From: Cardiocondyla obscurior
Lineage: Eukaryota; Arthropoda; Insecta; Hymenoptera; Formicidae
Direction of reading: 5' to 3'
DNA length: 64,000 nt
NCBI RefSeq assembly: GCF_019399895.1
Contig: NC_091884.1
Span: forward strand, 3,644,771 to 3,708,770
The notes beneath the pieces are model-generated. The model worked only from the letters and a program-made list of their open reading frames with translations. It was not told the origin of the DNA and searched no databases. The translations under genes were made by a program, and so were the position numbers. Below are positions 9,509 to 21,019 of the stretch, one piece after another; position 1 is the first letter of the stretch; the number at the start of each line of letters is the position of its first letter.

Positions 9509-10036
9509 TTGTGTTGCTTTCTGCACGTAGTTACTTCCGGGCGGTCCGACCGTCAAAGTACGCGAGCCTCGTGTTGCTTTCGGCTCGGAGTTACTTCCGC
9601 GCGGTCCTAGCGACAAAGTACGCGAGCCTCGTGTTGCTTTCGGCTCGGAGTTACTTCCGCGCGGTCCGATCGGCAAAGTACGCGAGCCTCGTGTTGCTTT
9701 CGGCTCGGAGTTACTTCCGCGCGGTCCGATCGGCAAAGTACGCGAGCCTCGTGTTGCTTTCGGCTCGTAGCTACTTCCGAGCGGTTCGGACAACAAAGTC
9801 CGCGAGCCCTGTGTTGCTACTGCTCGGGGCTGCTTCCGAACGTTTCGGGCAATCAACTTTTTGTTCTCCGTATTGTTTTTTAAGCTATCTTAGCTATTTT
9901 CTCGTAAAAGTTAAATTTTCGCGTTTTGTGCTGTTTTTTCGAGCTCTCTGCTGGCGATCGTCTATGTTCTTAAATCTCGTGTTATTTTCTTGAGCTCTTC
10001 GTAATTTCGGCCGACGAGCGGCTAAGTTTACGAGTT
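9509..10036. repeat. Unit 12, n = 4, minimal unit (528 bp)
   Basis: Order: Ent, Mb, Mc, Mc, cassette. At 528 bp it equals the exact sum of the parts with no indel, so it can serve as the reference for the smallest unit form. Confidence 0.95.
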
Positions 10037-11395
10037 TTGTGTTGCTTTGCACGTAGTTACTTCCGGCGGTCCGACCGTCAAAGTACGCGAGCCTCGTGTT
10101 GCTTTCGGCTCGGAGTTACTTCCGCGCGGTCCTAGCGGCAAAGTACGCGAGCCTCGTGTTGCTTTCGGCTCGGAGTTACTTCCGCGCGGTCCTATCGGCA
10201 AAGTACGCGAGCCTCGTGTTGCTTTCGGCTCGGAGTTACTTCCGCGCGGTCCTAGCGGCAAAGTACGCGAGCCTCGTGTTGCTTTCGGCTCGGAGTTACT
10301 TCCGCGCGGTCCTAGCGGTACGCGAGCCTCGTGTTGCTTTCGGCTCGGAGTTACTTCCGCGCGGTCCGATCGGCAAAGTACGCGAGCCTCGTGTTGCTTT
10401 CGGCTCGGAGTTACTTCCGCGCGGTCCTAGCGGCAAAGTACGCGAGCCTCGTGTTGCTTTCGGCTCGGAGTTACTTCCGCGCGGTCCGATCGGCAAAGTA
10501 CGCGAGCCTCGTGTTGCTTTCGGCTCGGAGTTACTTCCGCGCGGTCCGATCGGCAAAGTACGCGAGCCTCGTGTTGCTTTCGGCTCGGAGTTACTTCCGC
10601 GCGGTCCGATCGGCAAAGTACGCGAGCCTCGTGTTGCTTTCGGCTCGGAGTTACTTCCGCGCGGTCCTAGCGGCAAAGTACGCGAGCCTCGTGTTGCTTT
10701 CGGCTCGGAGTTACTTCCGCGCGGTCCTAGCGGCAAAGTACGCGAGCCTCGTGTTGCTTTCGGCTCGGAGTTACTTCCGCGCGGTCCGATCGGCAAAGTA
10801 CGCGAGCCTCGTGTTGCTTTCGGCTCGGAGTTACTTCCGCGCGGTCCTAGCGGCAAAGTACGCGAGCCTCGTGTTGCTTTCGGCTCGGAGTTACTTCCGC
10901 GCGGTCCTAGCGGCAAAGTACGCGAGCCTCGTGTTGCTTTCGGCTCGGAGTTACTTCCGCGCGGTCCTAGCGAAAAAGTACGCGAGCCTCGTGTTGCTTT
11001 CGGCTCGGAGTTACTTCCGCGCGGTTCGATCGGCAAAGTACGCGAGCCTCGTGTTGCTTTCGGCTCGGAGTTACTTCCGCGCGGTCCGATCGGCAAAGTA
11101 CGCGAGCCTCGTGTTGCTTTCGGCTCGTAGCTACTTTCGAGCGGTTCGGACAACAAAGTCCGCGAGCCCTGTGTTGCTACTGCTCGGGGCTGCTTCCGAA
11201 CGTTTCGGGCAATCAACTTTTGTTCTCCGTATTGTTTTTAAAGCTATCTTAGCTATTTTCTCGTAAAAGTTAAATTTTCGCGTTTTGTGCTGTTTTTTCG
11301 AGCTCTCTGCTGGCGATCGTCTATGTTCTTAAATCTCGTGTTATTTTCTTGAGCTCTTCGTAATTTCGGCCGACGAGCGGCTAAGTTTACGAGTT
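10037..11395. repeat. Unit 13, n = 18
   Basis: Order: Ent (TTCCGGCGG), Md, a CCTATCGGC monomer, Md, Md (short, AGCGGTACGCG), Mc, Md, Mc x3, Md x2, Mc, Md x2, Mb-like (GCGAAAAAG), Mt, Mc, cassette. Position 2 is Md. The end Mb-like/Mt/Mc is the terminal triad that becomes common further right. Confidence 0.93.
10989..11048 (+). repeat. Core monomer type Mt (early intact copy)
   Basis: Mt has GGTTCGATCGGC, one base different from Mc. From about 11 kb rightwards it typically lies at position 3 after Ent-Mb, or as the penultimate core monomer before Mc. I saw only one damaged Mt-like copy left of this one (near 8.37 kb), so the type seems to have arisen or spread in the middle and right parts of the array. 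Confidence 0.9.
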
Positions 11396-11924
11396 TTGTG
11401 TTGCTTTCTGCACGTAGTTACTTCCGGGCGGTCCGACCGTCAAAGTACGCGAGCCTCGTGTTGCTTTCGGCTCGGAGTTACTTCCGCGCGGTCCTAGCGA
11501 CAAAGTACGCGAGCCTCGTGTTGCTTTCGGCTCGGAGTTACTTCCGCGCGGTTCGATCGGCAAAGTACGCGAGCCTCGTGTTGCTTTCGGCTCGGAGTTA
11601 CTTCCGCGCGGTCCGAGCGGCAAAGTACGCGAGCCTCGTGTTGCTTTCGGCTCGTAGCTACTTTCGCGCGGTTCGGACAACAAAGTCCGCGAGCCCTGTG
11701 TTGCTACTGCTCGGGGCTGCTTCCGAACGTTTCGGGCAATCAACTTTTTGTTCTCCGTATTGTTTTTTTAAGCTATCTTAGCTATTTTCTCGTAAAAGTT
11801 AAATTTTCGCGTTTTGTGCTGTTTTTTCGAGCTCTCTGCTGGCGATCGTCTATGTTCTTAAATCTCGTGTTATTTTCTTGAGCTCTTCGTAATTTCGGCC
11901 GACGAGCGGCTAAGTTTACGAGTT
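11396..11924. repeat. Unit 14, n = 4
   Basis: Order: Ent, Mb, Mt, Ms, cassette. Its last core monomer is Ms, while most other minimal units end in Mc. X has CTTTCGCGCGG, which looks like conversion towards the core sequence. Confidence 0.94.
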
Positions 11925-12446
11925 TTGTGTTGCTTTCTGCACGTAGTTACTTCCGCGCGGTCCTAGCGGCAAAGTACGCGAGCCTCGTGTTGCTTTCGGC
12001 TCGGAGTTACTTCCGCGCGGTCCTAGCGACAAAGTACGCGAGCCTCGTGTTGCTTTCGGCTCGGAGTTACTTCCGCGCGGTCCGATCGGCAAAGTACGCG
12101 AGCCTCGTGTTGCTTTCGGCTCGGAGTTACTTCCGCGCGGTCCGATCGGCAAAGTACGCGAGCCTCGTGTTGCTTTCGGCTCGTAGCTACTTTCGAGCGG
12201 TTCGGACAACAAAGTCCGCGAGCCCTGTGTTGCTACTGCTCGGGGCTGCTTCCGAACGTTTCGGGCAATCAACTTTTGTTCTCCGTATTGTTTTTAAGCT
12301 ATCTTAGCTATTTTCTCGTAAAGTTAAATTTTCGCGTTTTGTGCTGTTTTTCGAGCTCTGCTGGCGATCGTCTATGTTCTTAAATCTCGTGTTATTTTCT
12401 TGAGCTCTTCGTAATTTCGGCCGACGAGCGGCTAAGTTTGCGAGTT
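11925..12446. repeat. Unit 15, n = 4, with hybrid entry monomer
   Basis: Order: hybrid Ent/Md, Mb, Mc, Mc, cassette. The first monomer (11925-11984) begins as Ent (TTGTGTTGCTTTCTGCACG) but ends as Md (GCGCGGTCCTAGCGGC). The CGGTCCGACCGTC dyad is missing. This points to an in-register crossover or conversion between Ent and Md. Confidence 0.94.
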
Positions 12447-13275
12447 TTGTGTTGCTTTCTGCACGTAGTTACTTCCGGGCGGTCCGACCGTCAAAGTACG
12501 CGAGCCTCGTGTTGCTTTCGGCTCGGAGTTACTTCCGCGCGGTCCTAGCGGCAAAGTACGCGAGCCTCGTGTTGCTTTCGGCTCGGAGTTACTTCCGCGC
12601 GGTCCTAGCGGCAAAGTACGCGAGCCTCGTGTTGCTTTCGGCTCGGAGTTACTTCCGCGCGGTCCTAGCGGCAAAGTACGCGAGCCTCGTGTTGCTTTCG
12701 GCTCGGAGTTACTTCCGCGCGGTCCTAGCGGCAAAGTACGCGAGCCTCGTGTTGCTTTCGGCTCGGAGTTACTTCCGCGCGGTCCGAGCGGCAAAGTACG
12801 CGAGCCTCGTGTTGCTTTCGGCTCGGAGTTACTTCCGCGCGGTCCTAGCGGCAAAGTACGCGAGCCTCGTGTTGCTTTCGGCTCGGAGTTACTTCCGCGC
12901 GGTTCGATCGGCAAAGTACGCGAGCCTCGTGTTGCTTTCGGCTCGGAGTTACTTCCGCGCGGTCCGATCGGCAAAGTACGCGAGCCTCGTGTTGCTTTCG
13001 GCTCGTAGCTACTTTCGAGCGGTTCGGACAACAAAGTCCGCGAGCCCTGTGTTGCTACTGCTCGGGGCTGCTTCCGAACGTTTCGGGCAATCAACTTTTA
13101 GTTCTCCGTATTGTTTTTTTAAGCTATCTTAGCTATTTTCTCGTAAAAGTTAAATTTTCGCGTTTTGTGCTGTTTTTTCGAGCTCTCTGCTGGCGATCGT
13201 CTATGTTCTTAAATCTCGTGTTATTTTCTTGAGCTCTTCGTAATTTCGGCCGACGAGCGGCTAAGTTTACGAGTT
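12447..13275. repeat. Unit 16, n = 9
   Basis: Order: Ent, Md x4, Ms, Md, Mt, Mc, cassette. Position 2 is Md. Y carries the CTTTTAGTTC marker, also found near 41.17 and 43.70 kb. V of the preceding unit reads TTTGCGAG here. Confidence 0.94.
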
Positions 13276-13922
13276 TTGTGTTGCTTTCTGCACGTAGTTA
13301 CTTCCGGCGGTCCGACCGTCAAAGTACGCGAGCCTCGTGTTGCTTTCGGCTCGGAGTTACTTCCGCGCGGTCCTAGCGACAAAGTACGCGAGCCTCGTGT
13401 TGCTTTCGGCTCGGAGTTACTTCCGCGCGGTCCGATCGGCAAAGTACGCGAGCCTCGTGTTGCTTTCGGCTCGGAGTTACTTCCGCGCGGTCCTAGCGGC
13501 AAAGTACGCGAGCCTCGTGTTGCTTTCGGCTCGGAGTTACTTCCGCGCGGTCCGATCGGCAAAGTACGCGAGCCTCGTGTTGCTTTCGGCTCGGGGTTAC
13601 TTCCGCGCGGTCCGATCGGCAAAGTACGCGAGCCTCGTGTTGCTTTCGGCTCGTAGCTACTTTCGAGCGGTTCGGACAACAAAGTCCGCGAGCCCTGTGT
13701 TGCTACTGCTCGGGGCTGCTTCCGAACGTTTCGGGCAATCAACTTTTTGTTCTCCGTATTGTTTTTTAAGCTATCTTAGCTATTTTCTCGTAAAAGTTAA
13801 ATTTTCGCGTTTTGTGCTGTTTTTTCGAGCTCTCTGCTGGCGATCGTCTATGTTCTTAAATCTCGTGTTATTTTCTTGAGCTCTTCGTAATTTCGGCCGA
13901 CGAGCGGCTAAGTTTACGAGTT
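13276..13922. repeat. Unit 17, n = 6
   Basis: Order: Ent (TTCCGGCGG), Mb, Mc, Md, Mc, Mc (CTCGGGGTTAC), cassette. The core is clean. Confidence 0.94.
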
Positions 13923-14628
13923 TTGTGTTGCTTTCTGCACGTAGTTACTTCCGGCGGTCCGACCGTCAAAGTACGCGAGCCTCGTGTTGCTTTCGGCTCG
14001 GGTTACTTCCGCGCGGTCCTAGCGGCAAAGTACGCGAGCCTCGTGTTGCTTTCGGCTCGGAGTTACTTCCGCGCGGTCCGAGCGGCAAAGTACGCGAGCC
14101 TCGTGTTGCTTTCGGCTCGGAGTTACTTCCGCGCGGTCCGAGCGGCAAAGTACGCGAGCCTCGTGTTGCTTTCGGCTCGGAGTTACTTCCGCGCGGTCCT
14201 AGCGGCAAAGTACGCGAGCCTCGTGTTGCTTTCGGCTCGGAGTTACTTCCGCGCGGTTCGATCGGCAAAGTACGCGAGCCTCGTGTTGCTTTCGGCTCGG
14301 AGTTACTTCCGCGCGGTCCGATCGGCAAAGTACGCGAGCCTCGTGTTGCTTTCGGCTCGTAGCTACTTTCGAGCGGTTCGGACAACAAAGTCCGCGAGCC
14401 CTGTGTTGCTACTGCTCGGGGCTGCTTCCGAACGTTTCGGGCAATCAACTTTTTGTTCTCCGTATTGTTTTTATAAGCTATCTTAGCTATTTTCTCGTAA
14501 AAGTTAAATTTTCGCGTTTTGTGCTGTTTTTCGAGCTCTCTGCTGGCGATCGTCTATGTTCTTAAATCTCGTGTTATTTTCTTGAGCTCTTCGTAATTTC
14601 GGCCGACGAGCGGCTAAGTTTACGAGTT
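13923..14628. repeat. Unit 18, n = 7
   Basis: Order: Ent (TTCCGGCGG), Md (two bases short), Ms, Ms, Md, Mt, Mc, cassette. Z has TTTTTATAAGC. Confidence 0.94.
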
Positions 14629-15633
14629 TTGTGTTGCTTTCTGCACGTAGTTACTTCCGGGCGGTCCGACCGTCAAAGTACGCGAGCCTCGTGTTGCTTT
14701 CGGCTCGGAGTTACTTCCGCGCGGTCCTAGCGACAAAGTACGCGAGCCTCGTGTTGCTTTCGGCTCGGAGTTACTTCCGCGCGGTTCGATCGGCAAAGTA
14801 CGCGAGCCTCGTGTTGCTTTCGGCTCGGAGTTACTTCCGCGCGGTCCTAGCGGCAAAGTACGCGAGCCTCGTGTTGCTTTCGGCTCGGAGTTACTTCCGC
14901 GCGGTCCTAGCGGCAAAGTACGCGAGCCTCGTGTTGCTTTCGGCTCGGGTTTACTTCCGCGCGGTCCTAGCGGCAAAGTACGCGAGCCTCGTGTTGCTTT
15001 CGGCTCGGAGTTACTTCCGCGCGGTCCTAGCGGCAAAGTACGCGAGCCTCGTGTTGCTTTCGGCTCGGAGTTACTTCCGCGCGGTCCTAGCGGCAAAGTA
15101 CGCGAGCCTCGTGTTGCTTTCGGCTCGGAGTTACTTCCGCGCGGTCCGATCGGCAAAGTACGCGAGCCTCGTGTTGCTTTCGGCTCGGAGTTACTTCCGC
15201 GCGGTCCTAGCGGCAAAGTACGCGAGCCTCGTGTTGCTTTCGGCTCGGAGTTACTTCCGCGCGGTTCGATCGGCAAAGTACGCGAGCCTCGTGTTGCTTT
15301 CGGCTCGGAGTTACTTCCGCGCGGTCCGATCGGCAAAGTACGCGAGCCTCGTGTTGCTTTCGGCTCGTAGCTACTTTCGAGCGGTTCGGACAACAAAGTC
15401 CGCGAGCCCTGTGTTGCTACTGCTCGGGGCTGCTTCCGAACGTTTCGGGCAATCAACTTTTGTTCTCCGTATTGTTTTTAAGCTATCTTAGCTATTTTCT
15501 CGTAAAAGTTAAATTTTCGCGTTTTGTGCTGTTTTTCGAGCTCTCTGCTGGCGATCGTCTATGTTCTTAAATCTCGTGTTATTTTCTTGAGCTCTTCGTA
15601 ATTTCGGCCGACGAGCGGCTAAGTTTACGAGTT
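14629..15633. repeat. Unit 19, n = 12
   Basis: Order: Ent, Mb, Mt, Md x5 (the third with GGGTTTAC), Mc, Md, Mt, Mc, cassette. This is a clean unit with Mt at both ends of the core. Confidence 0.94.
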
Positions 15634-16396
15634 TTGTGTTGCTTTCTGCACGTAGTTACTTCCGGCGGTCCGACCGTCAAAGTACGCGAGCCTCGTGTTG
15701 CTTTCGGCTCGGAGTTACTTCCGCGCGGTCCTAGCGACAAAGTACGCGAGCCTCGTGTTGCTTTCGGCTCGGAGTTACTTCCGCGCGGTCCGATCGGCAA
15801 AGTACGCGAGCCTCGTGTTGCTTTCGGCTCGGAGTTACTTCCGCGCGGTCCTAGCGGCAAAGTACGCGAGCCTCGTGTTGCTTTCGGCTCGGAGTTACTT
15901 CCGCGCGGTCCTAGCGGCAAAGTACGCGAGCCTCGTGTTGCTTTCGGCTCGGGTTACTTCCGCGCGGTCCTAGCGAAAGTACGCGAGCCTCGTGTTGCTT
16001 TCGGCTCGGAGTTACTTCCGCGCGGTTCGATCGGCAAAGTACGCGAGCCTCGTGTTGCTTTCGGCTCGGAGTTACTTCCGCGCGGTCCGATCGGCAAAGT
16101 ACGCGAGCCTCGTGTTGCTTTCGGCTCGTAGCTACTTTCGAGCGGTTCGGACAACAAAGTCCGCGAGCCCTGTGTTGCTACTGCTCGGGGCTGCTTCCGA
16201 ACGTTTCGGGCAATCAACTTTTTGTTCTCCGTATTGTTTTTTAAGCTATCTTAGCTATTTTCTCGTAAAAGTTAAATTTTCGCGTTTTGTGCTGTTTTTC
16301 GAGCTCTCTGCTGGCGATCGTCTATGTTCTTAAATCTCGTGTTATTTTCTTGAGCTCTTCGTAATTTCGGCCGACGAGCGGCTAAGTTTACGAGTT
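15634..16396. repeat. Unit 20, n = 8
   Basis: Order: Ent (TTCCGGCGG), Mb, Mc, Md, Md, Md (short, AGCGAAAG), Mt, Mc, cassette. Unit 21 has the same order, so the two are probably a recent tandem duplicate. Confidence 0.94.
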
Positions 16397-17160
16397 TTGT
16401 GTTGCTTTCTGCACGTAGTTACTTCCGGTCCGACCGTCAAAGTACGCGAGCCTCGTGTTGCTTTCGGCTCGGAGTTACTTCCGCGCGGTCCTAGCGACAA
16501 AGTACGCGAGCCTCGTGTTGCTTTCGGCTCGGAGTTACTTCCGCGCGGTCCGATCGGCAAAGTACGCGAGCCTCGTGTTGCTTTCGGCTCGGAGTTACTT
16601 CCGCGCGGTCCTAGCGGCAAAGTACGCGAGCCTCGTGTTGCTTTCGGCTCGGAGTTACTTCCGCGCGGTCCTAGCGGCAAAGTACGCGAGCCTCGTGTTG
16701 CTTTCGGCTCGGAGTTACTTCCGCGCGGTCCTAGCGGCAAAGTACGCGAGCCTCGTGTTGCTTTCGGCTCGGAGTTACTTCCGCGCGGTTCGATCGGCAA
16801 AGTACGCGAGCCTCGTGTTGCTTTCGGCTCGGAGTTACTTCCGCGCGGTCCGATCGGCAAAGTACGCGAGCCTCGTGTTGCTTTCGGCTCGTAGCTACTT
16901 TCGAGCGGTTCGGACAACAAAGTCCGCGAGCCCTGTGTTGCTACTGCTCGGGGCTGCTTCCGAACGTTTCGGGCAATCAACTTTTTGTTCTCCGTATTGT
17001 TTTTATAAGCTATCTTAGCTATTTTCTCGTAAAAGTTAAATTTTCGCGTTTTGTGCTGTTTTTCGAGCTCTCTGCTGGCGATCGTCTATGTTCTTAAATC
17101 TCGTGTTATTTTCTTGAGCTCTTCGTAATTTCGGCCGACGAGCGGCTAAGTTTACGAGTT
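16397..17160. repeat. Unit 21, n = 8
   Basis: Order: Ent (further shortened, TTCCGGTCCG), Mb, Mc, Md x3, Mt, Mc, cassette. Z has TTTTTATAAGC as in unit 11, which also has n = 8 and is also followed by an n = 4 unit. Confidence 0.94.
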
Positions 17161-17687
17161 TTGTGTTGCTTTCTGCACGTAGTTACTTCCGGGCGGTCCG
17201 ACCGTCAAAGTACGCGAGCCTCGTGTTGCTTTCGGCTCGGAGTTACTTCCGCGCGGTCCTAGCGACAAAGTACGCGAGCCTCGTGTTGCTTTCGGCTCGG
17301 AGTTACTTCCGCGCGGTTCGATCGGCAAAGTACGCGAGCCTCGTGTTGCTTTCGGCTCGGAGTTACTTCCGCGCGGTCCGATCGGCAAAGTACGCGAGCC
17401 TCGTGTTGCTTTCGGCTCGTAGCTACTTTCGAGCGGTTCGGACAACAAAGTCCGCGAGCCCTGTGTTGCTACTGCTCGGGGCTGCTTCCGAACGTTTCGG
17501 GCAATCAACTTTTTGTTCTCCGTATTGTTTTTTAAGCTATCTTAGCTATTTTCTCGTAAAAGTTAAATTTTCGCGTTTTGTGCTGTTTTTCGAGCTCTCT
17601 GCTGGCGATCGTCTATGTTCTTAAATCTCGTGTTATTTTCTTGAGCTCTTCGTAATTTCGGCCGACGAGCGGCTAAGTTTACGAGTT
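17161..17687. repeat. Unit 22, n = 4
   Basis: Order: Ent, Mb, Mt, Mc, cassette. Its core is identical in layout to unit 25. Confidence 0.95.
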
Positions 17688-18615
17688 TTGTGTTGCTTTC
17701 TGCACGTAGTTACTTCCGGCGGTCCGACCGTCAAAGTACGCGAGCCTCGTGTTGCTTTCGGCTCGGAGTTACTTCCGCGCGGTCCTAGCGGCAAAGTACG
17801 CGAGCCTCGTGTTGCTTTCGGCTCGGAGTTACTTCCGCGCGGTCCTAGCGGCAAAGTACGCGAGCCTCGTGTTGCTTTCGGCTCGGAGTTACTTCCGCGC
17901 GGTCCGAGCGGCAAAGTACGCGAGCCTCGTGTTGCTTTCGGCTCGGAGTTACTTCCGCGCGGTCCTAGCGGCAAAGTACGCGAGCCTCGTGTTGCTTTCG
18001 GCTCGGAGTTACTTCCGCGCGGTCCGATCGGCAAAGTACGCGAGCCTCGTGTTGCTTTCGGCTCGGAGTTACTTCCGCGCGGTCCTAGCGGCAAAGTACG
18101 CGAGCCTCGTGTTGCTGCTCGGGTTACTTCCGCGCGGTCCTAGCGGCAAAGTACGCGAGCCTCGTGTTGCTTTCGGCTCGGAGTTACTTCCGCGCGGTCC
18201 TAGCGGCAAAGTACGCGAGCCTCGTGTTGCTTTCGGCTCGGAGTTACTTCCGCGCGGTCCGATCGGCAAAGTACGCGAGCCTCGTGTTGCTTTCGGCTCG
18301 GAGTTACTTCCGCGCGGTCCGATCGGCAAAGTACGCGAGCCTCGTGTTGCTTTCGGCTCGTAGCTACTTTCGAGCGGTTCGGACAACAAAGTCCGCGAGC
18401 CCTGTGTTGCTACTGCTCTTTCCGAACGTTTCGGGCAATCAACTTTTGTTCTCCGTATTGTTTTTGCTATCTTAGCTATTTTCTCGTAAAGTTAAATTTT
18501 CGCGTTTTGTGCTGTTTTCGAGCTCTCTGCTGGCGATCGTCTATGTTCTTAAATCTCGTGTTATTTTCTTGAGCTCTTCGTAATTTCGGCCGACGAGCGG
18601 CTAAGTTTACGAGTT
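17688..18615. repeat. Unit 23, n = 11
   Basis: Order: Ent (TTCCGGCGG), Md, Md, Ms, Md, Mc, Md x3, Mc, Mc, cassette. Like unit 13 it has the TTCCGGCGG entry, Md at position 2 and a preceding n = 4 unit. Y and Z are shortened (TACTGCTCTTTCCG and GTTTTTGCTATC). Confidence 0.93.
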
Positions 18616-19382
18616 TTGTGTTGCTTTCTGCACGTAGTTACTTCCGGGCGGTCCGACCGTCAAAGTACGCGAGCCTCGTGTTGCTTTCGGCTCGGAGTTA
18701 CTTCCGCGCGGTCCTAGCGACAAAGTACGCGAGCCTCGTGTTGCTTTCGGCTCGGGGTTACTTCCGCGCGGTCCTAGCGACAAAGTACGCGAGCCTCGTG
18801 TTGCTTTCGGCTCGGAGTTACTTCCGCGCGGTCCTAGCGGCAAAGTACGCGAGCCTCGTGTTGCTTTCGGCTCGGAGTTACTTCCGCGCGGTCCTAGCGG
18901 CAAAGCGCGCGAGCCTCGTGTTGCTTTCGGCTCGGAGTTACTTCCGCGCGGTCCTAGCGGCAAAGTACGCGAGCCTCGTGTTGCTTTCGGCTCGGAGTTA
19001 CTTCCGCGCGGTCCGATCGGCAAAGTACGCGAGCCTCGTGTTGCTTTCGGCTCGGAGTTACTTCCGCGCGGTCCGATCGGCAAAGTACGCGAGCCTCGTG
19101 TTGCTTTCGGCTCGTAGCTACTTTCGAGCGGTTCGGACAACAAAGTCCGCGAGCCCTGTGTTGCTACTGCTCGGGGCTGCTTCCGAACGTTTCGGGCAAT
19201 CAACTTTTTGTTCTCCGTATTGTTTTTTAAGCTATCTTAGCTATTTTCTCGTAAAAGTTAAATTTTCGCGTTTTGTGCTGTTTTTCGAGCTCTCTGCTGG
19301 CGATCGTCTATGTTCTTAAATCTCGTGTTATTTTCTTGAGCTCTTCGTAATTTCGGCCGACGAGCGGCTAAGTTTACGAGTT
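18616..19382. repeat. Unit 24, n = 8
   Basis: Order: Ent, Mb, Mb (CTCGGGGTTAC), Md, Md (AAAGCGCGCG), Md, Mc, Mc, cassette. The doubled Mb is unusual. Confidence 0.94.
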
Positions 19383-19908
19383 TTGTGTTGCTTTCGGCAC
19401 GTAGTTACTTCCGGGCGGTCCGACCGTCAAAGTACGCGAGCCTCGTGTTGCTTTCGGCTCGGAGTTACTTCCGCGCGGTCCTAGCGACAAAGTACGCGAG
19501 CCTCGTGTTGCTTTCGGCTCGGAGTTACTTCCGCGCGGTTCGATCGGCAAAGTACGCGAGCCTCGTGTTGCTTTCGGCTCGGAGTTACTTCCGCGCGGTC
19601 CGATCGGCAAAGTACGCGAGCCTCGTGTTGCTTTCGGCTCGTAGCTACTTTCGAGCGGTTCGGACAACAAAGTCCGCGAGCCCTGTGTTGCTACTGCTCG
19701 GGGCTGCTTCCGAACGTTTCGGGCAATCAACTTTTTGTTCTCCGTATTGTTTTTATAAGCTATCTTAGCTATTTTCTCGTAAAAGTTAAATTTTCGCGTT
19801 TGTGCTGTTTTCGAGCTCTCTGCTGGCGATCGTCTATGTTCTTAAATCTCGTGTTATTTTCTTGAGCTCTTCGTAATTTCGGCCGACGAGCGGCTAAGTT
19901 TACGAGTT
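19383..19908. repeat. Unit 25, n = 4
   Basis: Order: Ent (CTTTCGGCACG rather than CTTTCTGCACG), Mb, Mt, Mc, cassette. Z has TTTTTATAAGC. Confidence 0.95.
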
Positions 19909-21019
19909 TTGTGTTGCTTTCTGCGTAGTTACTTCGGGCGGTCCGACCGTCAAAGTACGCGAGCCTCGTGTTGCTTTCGGCTCGGAGTTACTTCCGCGCG
20001 GTCCTAGCGACAAAGTACGCGAGTCGTGTTGCTTTCGGCTCAGGTTACTTCCGCGTTCCTCGGCAAGTACGCGAGCCTCGTGTTGCTTTCGGCTCGGAGT
20101 TACTTCCGCGCGGTCCGAGCGGCAAAGTACGCGAGCCTCGTGTTGCTTTCGGCTCGGAGTTACTTCCGCGCGGTCCTAGCGGCAAAGTACGCGAGCCTCG
20201 TGTTGCTTTCGGCTCGGGTTACTTCCGCGCGGTCCGATCGGCAAAGTACGCGAGCCTCGTGTTGCTTTCGGCTCGGGTTACTTCCGCGCGGTCCTAGCGG
20301 CAAAGTACGCGAGCCTCGTGTTGCTTTCGGCTCGGGTTACTTCCGCGCGGTCCTAGCGGCAAAGTACGCGAGCCTCGTGTTGCTTTCGGCTCGGAGTTAC
20401 TTCCGCGCGGTCCGATCGGCAAAGTACGCGAGCCTCGTGTTGCTTTCGGCTCGGAGTTACTTCCGCGCGGTCCGAGCGGCAAAGTACGCGAGCCTCGTGT
20501 TGCTTTCGGCTCGGAGTTACTTCCGCGCGGTCCTAGCGGCAAAGTACGCGAGCCTCGTGTTGCTTTCGGCTCGGAGTTACTTCCGCGCGGTCCTAGCGGC
20601 AAAGTACGCGAGCCTCGTGTTGCTTTCGGCTCGGAGTTACTTCCGCGCGGTTCGATCGGCAAAGTACGCGAGCCTCGTGTTGCTTTCGGCTCGGAGTTAC
20701 TTCCGCGCGGTCCGATCGGCAAAGTACGCGAGCCTCGTGTTGCTTTCGGCTCGTAGCTACTTTCGAGCGGTTCGGACAACAAAGTCCGCGAGCCTGTGTT
20801 GCTACTGCTCGGGCTGCTTCCGAACGTTTCGGGCAATCAACTTTTTGTTCTCCGTATTGTTTTTTAAGCTATCTTAGCTATTTTCTCGTAAAAGTTAAAT
20901 TTTCGCGTTTTGTGCTGTTTTTCGAGCTCTCTGCTGGCGATCGTCTATGTTCTTAAATCTCGTGTTATTTTCTTGAGCTCTTCGTAATTTCGGCCGACGA
21001 GCGGCTAAGTTTACGAGTT
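19909..21019. repeat. Unit 26, n = 14
   Basis: Order: Ent (short), Mb, a damaged monomer (CCGCGTTCCTCGGC), Ms, Md, Mc, Md, Md, Mc, Ms, Md, Md, Mt, Mc, cassette. The damage is limited to the first few positions; the rest is clean. Confidence 0.92.

Larger units (their letters stand above)
16397..18615. repeat. Three-unit group (n = 8, 4, 11)
   Basis: Units 21-22-23 form a medium, minimal, long series. The same series follows at 18616-21019 (8, 4, 14), in looser form at 21020-23537 (12, 4, 12), and earlier at 8741-11395 (8, 4, 18). Third members 13 and 23 share the TTCCGGCGG entry and Md at position 2. First members 11 and 21 share the TTTTTATAAGC marker. I infer a three-cassette super-repeat of about 2.2 to 2.7 kb. 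Confidence 0.6.

Noticed and set aside
10989..11188. Pol III-like signal: GGTTCGAT in Mt resembling a B box, with T runs about 150 bp downstream in Y and Z
   Set aside because: The B-box match fails in its last bases, no A box lies at a suitable distance, and no tRNA fold is seen.
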